Assembly: GCF_000964465.1 (NCBI RefSeq)
Contig: NZ_BANH01000040.1
Location: forward strand, 46,870-110,869
Direction of reading: 5' to 3'
Length of the DNA: 64,000 nucleotides
Origin: Gluconobacter thailandicus F149-1 = NBRC 100600
Lineage (GTDB): Bacteria; Pseudomonadota; Alphaproteobacteria; Acetobacterales; Acetobacteraceae
The notes under the pieces were generated by a model, which worked only from the letters and a program-made list of their open reading frames with translations, ran no database searches and was not told the DNA's origin. The position numbers and the translations under genes were made by a program. Below are positions 43,470-51,293 of the stretch, piece after piece. Within the stretch, counting starts at the first letter, position 1. The number at the start of each line of letters is the position of its first letter.

Positions 43470-43634
43470 ATGTGCATGGCCTTGGAGGAAGCAGTTCCCG
43501 AAGATGCCGTCTGGTTGAATGCGGCGATGGCGGGGGGATTATTCCGGGTGATCAAGGCTGGCGACTGTCTCGTCTGTATGCTGTTGGCCAATCAGTCCAG
43601 GTGGTTTCATGCCTTCGAAAAACGAACATTTTAG
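43470..43634 (+). CDS. Candidate 54-aa small protein overlapping the receptor start
   Basis: An open frame of 54 codons (MCMALEEAVPEDAVWLN..., ending FEKRTF) runs from the Fur-controlled leader into the receptor gene, overlapping its start by 26 bp in another frame. It holds a Trp-Leu-Asn segment, a Cys pair (DCLVC) and a hydrophobic middle. Third-position GC is similar to that of nearby genes. No clear ribosome site precedes either ATG (43470, 43476). It could be a leader peptide coupled to the receptor or a chance frame. Confidence 0.3.
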   Translation: MCMALEEAVPEDAVWLNAAMAGGLFRVIKAGDCLVCMLLANQSRWFHAFEKRTF

Positions 43635-45936
43635 CCCGCGATCTTTGAAAGATGGCCTGGTTTGCGCCGATGCTGGTCAGTCCTCCGCAGCGAAATGGCA
43701 GAAGCTGGCGCTCCTGGCTCTGGGAGCCGGGCTGGGCGTGACGGAAACCGGAGACGCAGACGCGCAGGATGCCGGAACTGCGAGCGACACCGCTTCAGTC
43801 AGCCTTCCCGCCGTCAAGGTTCATGGACAGGCTGAAACTGCCGTACCGGAGCCCACCAATACGAATAACACCACACTTGATATTGGGCGTATGCCTGACA
43901 CCGTGCGGGAAACGCCTCAGATTATCAGCGTCGTTCCGAAGGCCCTGATTGAGCAGCAACGTCTGTTCACGCTGGATCAGGCCCTGGCCAATGTTCCGGG
44001 CATCACAATGTCTACGGGAGAAGGCAACGGGGGTATGAATGGCGATCAGTTCCGTATCCGCGGGCAGCAGGCCCGTGGGGACATCTATGAAGATGGCCTG
44101 CGGGATTTTGGAACGTATGTGCGTGACACTTTCAACACGGACAGTGTCGAAGTGGTCAAAGGTCCGAGCGGGGAATATTTCGGCGCCGGCAACGTTGGCG
44201 GTGTGATCAACCAGACGCTGAAAAAAGCGCATCTTGGCAATCATTATGCTTTCGATCAGTCCATCGGGAGCGGAATGCAGTATCGCGGGACAGGGGACGT
44301 TAATTACCAGCTCGGCAAGCATACGGCTCTGCGTGTGAATGGTATGTACAACAAGCAGGACGTGGCTGACCGCAACAATGTTCGGTCAGACCGTTATGGC
44401 GTAGCGGCTGATCTTGGCTTTGGTCTCGGAACAAAAACCACTTATCATCTGAATTATCAGTGGCTCGGTAGCCGTGGAATGCCGGATTACGGTGTTCCCA
44501 TGATCCTGATCGGCAATACCTATTCACCGATTACCGAACATGGGCTTAATCGCGATACGACATATACGCGCAGTTTTGACCGCGATAATTCCAACATTCA
44601 TATGGTCACGTCGAAGTTTGCGACGGAAATTTCGAAATGGCTGACCCTGAGCAACGATACGCGCTTTAGCCATTATCACCGTGAATATGCAGCAACGACA
44701 CCAAGTTCTTGCTCTGGCACATGCGCATCAAGCTTTCTCTCAGGAGGAAATCCTACTCTGCCTTACGGAGCAGGAGGTGGTATTGCCTATCAGCAGGACG
44801 GCTGGGGTATTCAGAATGTCATGATGGGGCGATCGAAGTTCAATACTGGCTTTCTGAAGCACGACATCCGGGCCGGCGTGGATATCAATTATACCAAGGA
44901 CGACCGGAGCATGGGGACCTATGTCAACAGGTCAAACACCCAGACACTCCGGAATCCGTATTATTCTTCCCCCTCGACCTATATCACATGGCCTTCTACA
45001 GGGCGCCGCATGACGGATTTCCGGGATCTGGGCCTGTTTCTGGCAGACAAGATCCATTTGACAAAAAAGCTATCCGTTTTCGGAACATTCCGGTGGGATA
45101 GTTATCAGAGCAAATTCTGGAGTGCGACTACGGCTGCTGCGGGTACGCAGTCCCAGTCTTCGAACAGGTTCAGTCCGTCCGCCAGTGTGATGTATGATAT
45201 TACCAAGGACGCGACCGTTTATTTCACCTTCGCGCGGTCGTACAAGCCGGTCGGAACGGATGCGTCGTCCATCGTCACCAATAATGCGGCGAGCGCTGAT
45301 GTGGCAAATAATGGGCGGGATCTCAAGCCGCAGCGCAGCGACCTGTTCGAGGTTGGGAGCAAGCTCGATTTCTTCAACAAGCGCCTTGGTGTCACGGGTG
45401 CGCTGTTCCAGATCAATCAGAACAATTCCTACACCTATGACGATGATGGCAGCATCATCACAGGATTTCAGGATGCGGGAACAGGACGGCGCATCCGGGG
45501 CGTGGAACTGAGTGCAACTGGCAAGATCACTCAGGACTGGGATATCTATGCCACCTACGCCTATATGGGCGGCAAGGTGACGAAGAGCGCCACTCTGTAC
45601 GGCAATCAGGCGCCTCAGCTTCCGCACAACACATTCTCGGTGTGGAGCACCTACAACCTGTCGCATCTGGTTCTGCGACCCAGCCAGGGGACGCTGAAGG
45701 TTGGCGGTGGTGCCCAGTACAGCTCTGGTTACTGGTCCAACGAAGCCAATACGGCGCGTATGCCTTACAACTTCTCGCTGAACGGCATCGTGTCCTATGA
45801 CTACGGCCGGTATCATGTGCAGTTCAACGCCAACAACCTGACCAACCAGCTGAATTATGGTTCGGCCTTCAATACAGGACGTGCGGTTCCACTCTCCGGA
45901 CGGACGTTCATGGGAAGTTTCGGCCTCAACTTCTAA
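43609..45936 (+). CDS. TonB-dependent siderophore receptor (PiuA/Fiu-like)
   Basis: A 775-aa receptor. The N terminus has a twin Lys/Arg stretch then AALLALGAGLGVTETGDADAQ-like export signal. The plug has DTVRETPQIISVVPKALIEQQ, ALANVPGIT and QFRIRGQQARGDIYEDGLRDFG, typical of FhuA/Fiu-type siderophore receptors; the barrel ends FGLNF. The sequence pattern and the neighbours (Sel1 protein, PiuC-type hydroxylase) match the piuA-piuC block of Pseudomonas and fiu-ybiX of enterics, which take up catechol-type iron chelates. A Fur-like site lies upstream. Confidence 0.85.
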   Translation: MPSKNEHFSPRSLKDGLVCADAGQSSAAKWQKLALLALGAGLGVTETGDADAQDAGTASDTASVSLPAVKVHGQAETAVPEPTNTNNTTLDIGRMPDTVRETPQIISVVPKALIEQQRLFTLDQALANVPGITMSTGEGNGGMNGDQFRIRGQQARGDIYEDGLRDFGTYVRDTFNTDSVEVVKGPSGEYFGAGNVGGVINQTLKKAHLGNHYAFDQSIGSGMQYRGTGDVNYQLGKHTALRVNGMYNKQDVADRNNVRSDRYGVAADLGFGLGTKTTYHLNYQWLGSRGMPDYGVPMILIGNTYSPITEHGLNRDTTYTRSFDRDNSNIHMVTSKFATEISKWLTLSNDTRFSHYHREYAATTPSSCSGTCASSFLSGGNPTLPYGAGGGIAYQQDGWGIQNVMMGRSKFNTGFLKHDIRAGVDINYTKDDRSMGTYVNRSNTQTLRNPYYSSPSTYITWPSTGRRMTDFRDLGLFLADKIHLTKKLSVFGTFRWDSYQSKFWSATTAAAGTQSQSSNRFSPSASVMYDITKDATVYFTFARSYKPVGTDASSIVTNNAASADVANNGRDLKPQRSDLFEVGSKLDFFNKRLGVTGALFQINQNNSYTYDDDGSIITGFQDAGTGRRIRGVELSATGKITQDWDIYATYAYMGGKVTKSATLYGNQAPQLPHNTFSVWSTYNLSHLVLRPSQGTLKVGGGAQYSSGYWSNEANTARMPYNFSLNGIVSYDYGRYHVQFNANNLTNQLNYGSAFNTGRAVPLSGRTFMGSFGLNF

Positions 45937-45962
45937 GGCCTGGCTCAGGAAGAATAACGTTC

Positions 45963-45994
45963 AGCCCTTCCGGTCAGATGGCCGGAAGGGTTTT
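45963..45994 (+). terminator. Terminator after the siderophore receptor gene
   Basis: CCCTTCCGG and CCGGAAGGG form a 9-bp stem with an 8-nt loop, then TTTTCT. Confidence 0.8.
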
Positions 45995-46017
45995 CTGGTC
46001 AGTATTGGTAGATAACC

Positions 46018-46773
46018 ATGGTTTCGCGCGGGCAGTCAGACGATCCTGTTCCTGAACACGAAAAGCCAGCCGCATCCTGTCCTCCACAGGTGCAGGCCCA
46101 GCTTCTGCTGGGTCAAATGCATGTGGATAGAGGGTGGTTCGTGGAAGCTTTCCCATATTTCGAGGCTGCTGCAAGGAGTGGTCATCCGGTTGCCGTGAAC
46201 ATGCTCGGGCGTGCTTATGAGCGAGGCTGGGGCGTCGTCCGTAATTCTGCTCAGGCCGCATCATATTTCGAAACAGCGGCTGCGGCAGGAGAGGGGTGGG
46301 CCATGTTCAATCTGGCAGACCTCCTGCTGCTGGGAGATGGGATTCCAAAGAACCGCGTGCGCGCCTACCGGCTCTATGTGTCTTCTGCTGAAAAAGGAAA
46401 TGTGAAAGCTCTCAACATGCTGGGGCTTCTGCACGAGGAAGGTATCTGCGAGGCGCCGGATCCGGAAGGCGCGAAAGTCTTCTTTCAGGCCGCGTCAGAA
46501 GGGGGAGACTGCTGGGCAGACCTGAATCTCGCACGTCTTGCGCTGACACAGCAGGACGTCTCTGTTGCCTCGTCCTGTTTCCGGAGGGCTTTGAAATCCG
46601 GTTTCCCGGATGTTTGCCAAGCGATTATCGATCTGATCGGAGTTTGTGAAAATCCTGTTCTGCATACCGTGAAAGCACAGGCCATCCGTCAGATTGCAGG
46701 GAAAGAACAGCCCAAAATTGTCTCAACACCATTGGAGCAGACCTCGTTTGCCGAGAGACTGTGCGCGGAGTAG
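46018..46773 (+). CDS. Sel1-repeat protein
   Basis: A 251-aa protein with four or five Sel1/TPR-like repeats: AFPYFEAAARSGHPVAVNMLGRAYERG, AASYFETAAAAGEGWAMFNLADLLLLG, AYRLYVSSAEKGNVKALNMLGLLHEEG and AKVFFQAASEGGDCWADLNLARL (each quoted in part). No signal peptide. In Pseudomonas a Sel1-type protein is encoded with piuC and piuA; its role there is unknown, probably protein binding. Its start lies 23 bp after the receptor terminator. Confidence 0.8.
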   Translation: MVSRGQSDDPVPEHEKPAASCPPQVQAQLLLGQMHVDRGWFVEAFPYFEAAARSGHPVAVNMLGRAYERGWGVVRNSAQAASYFETAAAAGEGWAMFNLADLLLLGDGIPKNRVRAYRLYVSSAEKGNVKALNMLGLLHEEGICEAPDPEGAKVFFQAASEGGDCWADLNLARLALTQQDVSVASSCFRRALKSGFPDVCQAIIDLIGVCENPVLHTVKAQAIRQIAGKEQPKIVSTPLEQTSFAERLCAE

Positions 46774-46810
46774 CGAGGTCCGATGTTGGGGATGGGGCCT
46801 CTTGGCCGCG

Positions 46811-47032
46811 ATGTTCCCGATGATGCTGACTTTAGGGAGCTGGCAGCCTGTGAAGGCCACATTCATTGCTGGCCTCCCTCCAGTTACTCCTGTCGGCGTG
46901 TCTGTTGACCATCGGGGTGCAGTCGTTCCGGAGACCCCGAATGATGTTCTGGCCATGGACATCAGCATGATCCTCACAAACATTGATGTGAGACCGATTG
47001 CCCCGTTCAGGAAGCGGGGCAATCTGCTTTAA
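46811..47032 (+). CDS. Doubtful small exported protein
   Basis: A 73-codon frame, [16 protein letters not shown] then a Pro/Val-rich part, ending PFRKRGNLL. The first 16 residues resemble a weak signal peptide; there is no ribosome site and no family that I recognise. It fills the gap between the Sel1 gene and the convergent hydroxylase gene, and its end lies inside a terminator hairpin, which speaks against it. Confidence 0.2.
   Translation: MFPMMLTLGSWQPVKATFIAGLPPVTPVGVSVDHRGAVVPETPNDVLAMDISMILTNIDVRPIAPFRKRGNLL
46996..47030. terminator. Terminator between the Sel1 region and the hydroxylase gene
   Basis: GATTGCCCCG (46996-47005) and CGGGGCAATC (47015-47024) form a 10-bp perfect stem with a 9-nt loop, followed by TGCTTT; on the other strand the hairpin follows the hydroxylase stop codon. 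Confidence 0.7.
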
Positions 47033-47712
47033 AGCTCAGCCCATTGCCGCAGAAGGTTGTGGTAGGTTGCTGTCAGGCCCAGAACCGCTGGGTGATCATC
47101 GGGAAGTGCCTTACGGGTTTCGATGATGGAACGGTCAAAATCATACAGAAGAGCGCGTTTTGTATCGTCCCGGACCATGGACTGGGACCAGAAAAACGAC
47201 GCCCAGCGGCTCCCGCGCGTGATGCGATTGACGCTGTGCAGGCTGGTCGACGGGTACACGACCATGTCGCCTGCAGGCAGTTTGACGCTCTGATTGCCGT
47301 ATGTGTCCTGAATAACGAGTTCTCCGCCGTCATAATCTTCAGGGGAAGACAGAAACAGCGTTGAGGAAACATCCGTCCGGATGCGGAAGCCTGCGCCCGG
47401 AATAGGACGAATGGCATTATCAACATGGGCGTTGAAATGCATTCCGGTGTCGTATCTATTGAAGAGTGGCGGATAAACCCGCAGGGGCAGGGCCGCACTG
47501 TTGAAAGTGGGATTGCGGCCAAGGGCACGCAGAACGATCTCTCCCAGTTCCCGGCACACGTCTGAATCCTGAGGAATTTGCAGGTTCAGCTTTGCCTTTG
47601 CGGACTGCTCTCCTGCTGTGACGCGACCATCCGTCCACTCCGCCGCCTCCAGGCGTTCACGGCAGTAGCGGACTTCCTCTCCGGACAGAACATTCGGGAC
47701 GTGGATCAGCAT
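47029..47712 (-). CDS. PKHD-type Fe(II)/2-oxoglutarate hydroxylase (PiuC/YbiX-like)
   Basis: A 227-aa oxygenase, the usual YbiX length. It starts [14 protein letters not shown]; the iron motif is [11 protein letters not shown] (H-x-D, about residues 93-103) with the distal His in [10 protein letters not shown] and the 2-oxoglutarate Arg in [17 protein letters not shown] is typical. PiuC-type enzymes accompany catechol siderophore receptors and are iron-regulated; their substrate is unknown. A Fur-like site lies 69 bp upstream, shared with exbB on the other strand. Confidence 0.9.
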   Translation of the reverse strand: MLIHVPNVLSGEEVRYCRERLEAAEWTDGRVTAGEQSAKAKLNLQIPQDSDVCRELGEIVLRALGRNPTFNSAALPLRVYPPLFNRYDTGMHFNAHVDNAIRPIPGAGFRIRTDVSSTLFLSSPEDYDGGELVIQDTYGNQSVKLPAGDMVVYPSTSLHSVNRITRGSRWASFFWSQSMVRDDTKRALLYDFDRSIIETRKALPDDHPAVLGLTATYHNLLRQWAEL

Positions 47713-47780
47713 GTTTCCGGGGCTTCCTTGTTTTGAGATGCGGCCTTTCTCAAGGTCGGTTCAAAATCCTGCTTGTAAAT

Positions 47781-47799
47781 AAGAATGACTCTCATTATC
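47781..47799. promoter_or_regulatory. Fur-box-like site between the hydroxylase gene and exbB
   Basis: AAGAATGACTCTCATTATC matches the 19-bp Fur consensus at 14 positions. It sits between divergent genes (hydroxylase and exbB-exbD-tonB), so iron would control both. Confidence 0.6.
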
Positions 47800-47948
47800 G
47801 TTCATAAAACTCTTTGCGGATTTCTGCAATCCATGTGGCGTTTTGTGTCAGGGGTTGCGCGCGTTCTGCGTCAGCATCCAGCGAAGAACGGATATGGTCC
47901 AACCCCGAGACAGGAGGGCGCAGCGTGTCGCCCCCGACAGGCACAGTA

Positions 47949-48662
47949 ATGTCTCTTACGTTCTCCCCCTGGCAGATGTTTCTTGGCGCCGGGCCGGTAG
48001 TCCGGTGCGTTATGACGCTTTTGGCGGCTGCGTCCGTCGTCACCTGGACGATCTTCATTGCCAAGACGATGGAACTGGTTCGCTTGCGCACACAGCTCAA
48101 GAAATCAGAAACGGCGCTGGAAGACACAGATACGCTGCATCTGGGGGAAGAATGGACGCGCGATGGTGCGGGTATTGCTCATGCCATGGTCCTGGCCGCA
48201 GAGGCGGAGCGCCGTCGCTCGGAAGATATTCCTGCCGATCGTGACGGCATCAAGGAGCGGATTGTTTTGCATCTGGAGCGTCTGGAAGCTGCCGAAGGCC
48301 GTCGTTTGATGAGAGGTACCGGCGTTCTCGCCACGATTGGCGCGACGTCCCCCTTCATCGGCCTGTTCGGAACGGTCTGGGGCATCATGTCATCCTTCAC
48401 AGGGATTGCCGCCGCTCATGCGACCAGTCTGGCTGTCGTCGCTCCCGGCATTGCAGAAGCCCTGCTGGCTACGGCTCTCGGTCTGGTCGCCGCTATTCCT
48501 GCTGTCGTGATCTATAACCATCTTGCCCGTCAGACGGCGGCCTGCCGTGCCTGCGTCGCAGATCTGACATCGCTCGTGATGCGTCTGGTCTCCCGTGATC
48601 TGGCCCGTGCGGCGCTTGCAGCGAACGCAAACGTCGTTCGCTTCATGGCTGCGGCGGAGTAA
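47949..48662 (+). CDS. exbB: ExbB energy-transducing proton channel subunit
   Basis: A 237-aa inner-membrane protein of the MotA/TolQ/ExbB family with three membrane segments. These are near residues 10-40 (PVVRCVMTLLAAASVVTWTIFI), 130-155 (GATSPFIGLFGTVWGIMSSF) and 170-200 (VVAPGIAEALLATALGLVAAIPAVVIYN). With ExbD it uses the proton gradient to drive TonB. The ATG at 47949 is used; an upstream TTG frame adds unrelated residues. Followed by exbD after 8 bp. Confidence 0.9.
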   Translation: MSLTFSPWQMFLGAGPVVRCVMTLLAAASVVTWTIFIAKTMELVRLRTQLKKSETALEDTDTLHLGEEWTRDGAGIAHAMVLAAEAERRRSEDIPADRDGIKERIVLHLERLEAAEGRRLMRGTGVLATIGATSPFIGLFGTVWGIMSSFTGIAAAHATSLAVVAPGIAEALLATALGLVAAIPAVVIYNHLARQTAACRACVADLTSLVMRLVSRDLARAALAANANVVRFMAAAE

Positions 48663-48670
48663 TCGCAGGT

Positions 48671-49105
48671 ATGGCCATTCATATCCGTCATGCCGATGAG
48701 GCAGTGCTGGAAGCGCACGAAATCAATGTAACGCCGTTTATCGACGTCATGCTGGTGCTTCTCGTAATCTTCATGGTCGCTGCGCCGCTGACGACGGTCA
48801 ACGTTCCGGTTGATCTGCCATCTTCCACCGAAACGCCTGCGCCTCGCCCGGATGAACCAGTTTTTCTGACCGTCAAGGCTGATCATACGCTGGCTTTGGG
48901 GGAGGATGCCGTTACTTCGGATCAACTCGTTGATGCGCTTGGCAAGGCTAGCAAGGGCAACAAGGAAGAGCGGATTTTCCTGCGGGCAGATAAAACCGTT
49001 GATTACGGAGCGCTGATGGACGTGCTGGGCCAGCTTCGGAAAGCTGGTTATCTCAAGGTCGCTCTCGTCACCCTTCAGGGGCAGGAGGCAGGGGAAGGGC
49101 GGTGA
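48671..49105 (+). CDS. exbD: ExbD proton channel subunit
   Basis: A 144-aa protein with one N-terminal membrane segment. NVTPFIDVMLVLLVIFMV (about residues 19-36) contains the key Asp of the proton path. A periplasmic peptidoglycan-binding-like domain follows (FLRADKTVDYGALMDVLGQLRKAG, in pieces). Its stop overlaps the GTG start of tonB. Confidence 0.9.
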   Translation: MAIHIRHADEAVLEAHEINVTPFIDVMLVLLVIFMVAAPLTTVNVPVDLPSSTETPAPRPDEPVFLTVKADHTLALGEDAVTSDQLVDALGKASKGNKEERIFLRADKTVDYGALMDVLGQLRKAGYLKVALVTLQGQEAGEGR

Positions 49106-49938
49106 GTTCTTCGCACGTGTCCGTACCCACATCCTTCCGGGACTGGTACCAATGGTATCAGCAGACCGAAGACCGGCGGAGTGTGCGTGTCTGGGGGCTG
49201 TCCGGTGTCGCTATGGCTGTTTTGACAGGAATGGCACTCTGGTGGGCTGTGACGCATGCGCCGTCACCGGTTGCAGCCCCAAGCGCCGCGCCTCCTCCGG
49301 CCATTGCGATTGACATGTCACCCATGCCGACCCCTGCGCCAGCCCCGCCACAGGATGTCGATCCCGGGCCGCAGCAGATGGTCACGCCGCCAGAGTCGCA
49401 GCCGGATACTCCGCAGCAGGTTGATGCCCCGCCGTCGCCGGCCCCGCATCCGCCCGTGCCTGTTCCAAAGGTGGAGAAGGTCAAGGTTCACAAGAAGACA
49501 GCAAAAACGCCTCCCCAGCCTGTAAAACCGATCCCGATGCAGGCGCCTGTTGCCGAGAAAATGACGGCGCTCCCCGCTGCGGACAGCACGCCGTCCCAGA
49601 GCAGCAGCGCGGCTTCGACGTCTCATGCCAGTCGGTCCAGCAACGCGCCTGTGACCTGGCAGGGTGATATTCTGGCGCGTCTCGAACGTTTCAAGCGTTA
49701 CCCTGCAGAAGCTCTGGCGCAGCATCAGGAAGGCACGCCCATTCTGTTCTTTGTCATGGATCGACGCGGGCATGTTCTGTCTGCAAAGATCCGGAAGAGC
49801 GGTGGTTTTGCATTGCTTGACGAAGAAACACTGGCCGTCGTGCGCCGGGCAGAACCGTTTCCGCCCCCACCCGCAGAGATTGAAGGTGCGACAGTTTCCC
49901 TTACTGTTCCTATCGAATTTTCCGTCGAGGACCAGTAA
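49102..49938 (+). CDS. tonB: TonB energy-transducing protein
   Basis: A 278-aa protein starting at a GTG that overlaps the exbD stop (GTGA). Membrane segment near residues 30-50 (GVAMAVLTGMALWWAV), then a long Pro/Ala/Lys-rich stretch (residues ~55-165) that spans the periplasm. The C-terminal domain (PVTWQGDILARLERFKRYPAEAL to the end) has the family's Y-P motif and SGGFALLDEETLAVVRRAEPFPPPP pattern (in pieces). It would power the TonB receptors, here under Fur control. Confidence 0.9.
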   Translation: MSSSHVSVPTSFRDWYQWYQQTEDRRSVRVWGLSGVAMAVLTGMALWWAVTHAPSPVAAPSAAPPPAIAIDMSPMPTPAPAPPQDVDPGPQQMVTPPESQPDTPQQVDAPPSPAPHPPVPVPKVEKVKVHKKTAKTPPQPVKPIPMQAPVAEKMTALPAADSTPSQSSSAASTSHASRSSNAPVTWQGDILARLERFKRYPAEALAQHQEGTPILFFVMDRRGHVLSAKIRKSGGFALLDEETLAVVRRAEPFPPPPAEIEGATVSLTVPIEFSVEDQ

Positions 49939-49974
49939 AGGGAAAAGCTGAAGGAATGCTCCCGTCAGATCGTG

Positions 49975-50071
49975 GCTGGAGATGACATCGAAACTGGACG
50001 TCTCCAGCTTCCGTAAGCGTTAACGTCAATCAACGCACAGAACCGGGCAGCCTCTGTACCGGGCCTGTGCG
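49975..50071 (+). terminator. Two hairpins between tonB and the siderophore reductase gene
   Basis: GCTGGAGA (49975-49982) pairs with TCTCCAGC (50001-50008). CGCACAG (50034-50040) pairs with CTGTGCG (50065-50071), with an inner CCGG/CCGG. Neither has a T-run, so they could slow transcription or protect mRNA ends rather than stop synthesis. Confidence 0.35.
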
Positions 50072-50141
50072 TCTGTTGTCATGCAGTCTTCAGACCCGTT
50101 GCCAGAGATGCCTTGCTCAGGGGCAATTCAAGGATGAGAAG

Positions 50142-50882
50142 ATGACCGTTACTGACATGACAACCATCGCTCCCCCGGAAATCCGTCGTGTCATGCACGC
50201 GCTTAAACGCCGTGATCTGATCGTGGTGGACGTCGGGCGTGTGACGCCACACATGATCCGCATTACGCTCCAGGATGAGAGCCTTCGGGATTTTCCCAGC
50301 GTATCTCCGGATGATCATATCAAGATATTTGTCCCGCAGGCTGACGGCGAAATGGCCCGCAGGGATTACACGCCGCGGGTGTTCGACCGGGCCGCAGGGA
50401 CGCTGGTTCTGGATTTTGTGGATCATGATGGCGGCCCTGCAGCGGACTGGGCGCGCAATGCCAAGCCTGGTGATCGTTTGGCTATTGGTGGCCCCAAAGG
50501 ATCGCGCGTCATTACGGGTGATATTCGCAACTGGCTTCTGATCGGGGACGAAACGGCTCTTCCCGCCATCGGCAGACGCGTCGAAGAACTGGCTGCCGGA
50601 ACGCCTGTCACGACACTGGCTGCAGTGACGGATGCGGCAGAAGAACAGCACTTCGAAACGCAGGCGTCCCACACGCCTGTCTGGGTTCATCGTCCAGTTG
50701 AACAGGCGCATCAGGCCGAACCATTTCTGCATGCCTTGAAGACCATTCAGATCGTGCCGCAGACATTCATCTGGGTTGCGGCGGAAGCATCTGTCGCGCG
50801 GGCCATCCGGAATGTTCTGGAAAATGAGCGCGGAATTTCGCCGCAGTGGATCAAGGCATCTGGTTACTGGACGAAGAGCTGA
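50142..50882 (+). CDS. Siderophore-interacting protein (FAD-binding ferric-siderophore reductase)
   Basis: A 246-aa flavoprotein of the SIP/ViuB family. FAD-binding part: PDDHIKIFVPQ, RRDYTPRVFD (R-x-Y-T) and LVLDFVDHDGGPAADWARNAKPGDRLAIGGPKGS (in pieces). The reductase part has LLIGDETALPAIGRR and the C-terminal GYW. It reduces ferric siderophores in the cytoplasm so iron is released. AAGGATGAG lies before the ATG at 50142. It closes the iron-uptake block. Confidence 0.9.
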   Translation: MTVTDMTTIAPPEIRRVMHALKRRDLIVVDVGRVTPHMIRITLQDESLRDFPSVSPDDHIKIFVPQADGEMARRDYTPRVFDRAAGTLVLDFVDHDGGPAADWARNAKPGDRLAIGGPKGSRVITGDIRNWLLIGDETALPAIGRRVEELAAGTPVTTLAAVTDAAEEQHFETQASHTPVWVHRPVEQAHQAEPFLHALKTIQIVPQTFIWVAAEASVARAIRNVLENERGISPQWIKASGYWTKS

Positions 50883-51293
50883 AAATGGAAAAAGCCACGC
50901 TTTACCGGAAGGGCAGATAGCGGAAATCGAAAAAGAGTTGACTCATGCTGGTATGCGGATCGCCGCCGATGCACTTCCTGCTTCATACGGGACGGAACGT
51001 CATCGTCGTCATGGGGGAGGAATAATCGCAATCAGTCCAGAGGTGATACCTATTCATCAGAATTTTTTGGATTGAAAGGCGAAGGAAAACAACGAAATAC
51101 TCCCTCTCAAAAGATGTCTGATCTGTAACGCAAAATTGTGATCGAAAAGTTTCAGATTCAGGGGGAATTTCCAGCATAAAGAATGCGCCAGAACGTCACC
51201 ATTTTTCCAAAAGAACATACCGCAAAAACATTGCTAAATCGTTATTATAAGCGCTAGAATCCGACACTTTTTTAGGTGGCTGGATAACCGAAG
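50883..51293. other. Intergenic region, possible gene debris and promoter for the adenine deaminase operon
   Basis: No gene I can support. A frame around 50910-51030 (EGQIAEIEKELTHAGMRIAA...) has coding-like codons but no start and no family that I recognise; it may be debris. From 51060 to 51290 the sequence is AT-rich and probably holds the promoter of the next operon. Confidence 0.3.

Noticed and set aside
50776..51075. 99-codon frame after the siderophore reductase
   Set aside because: Its first third is a shifted reading of the reductase gene, it has no ribosome site, and the rest matches nothing that I recognise.
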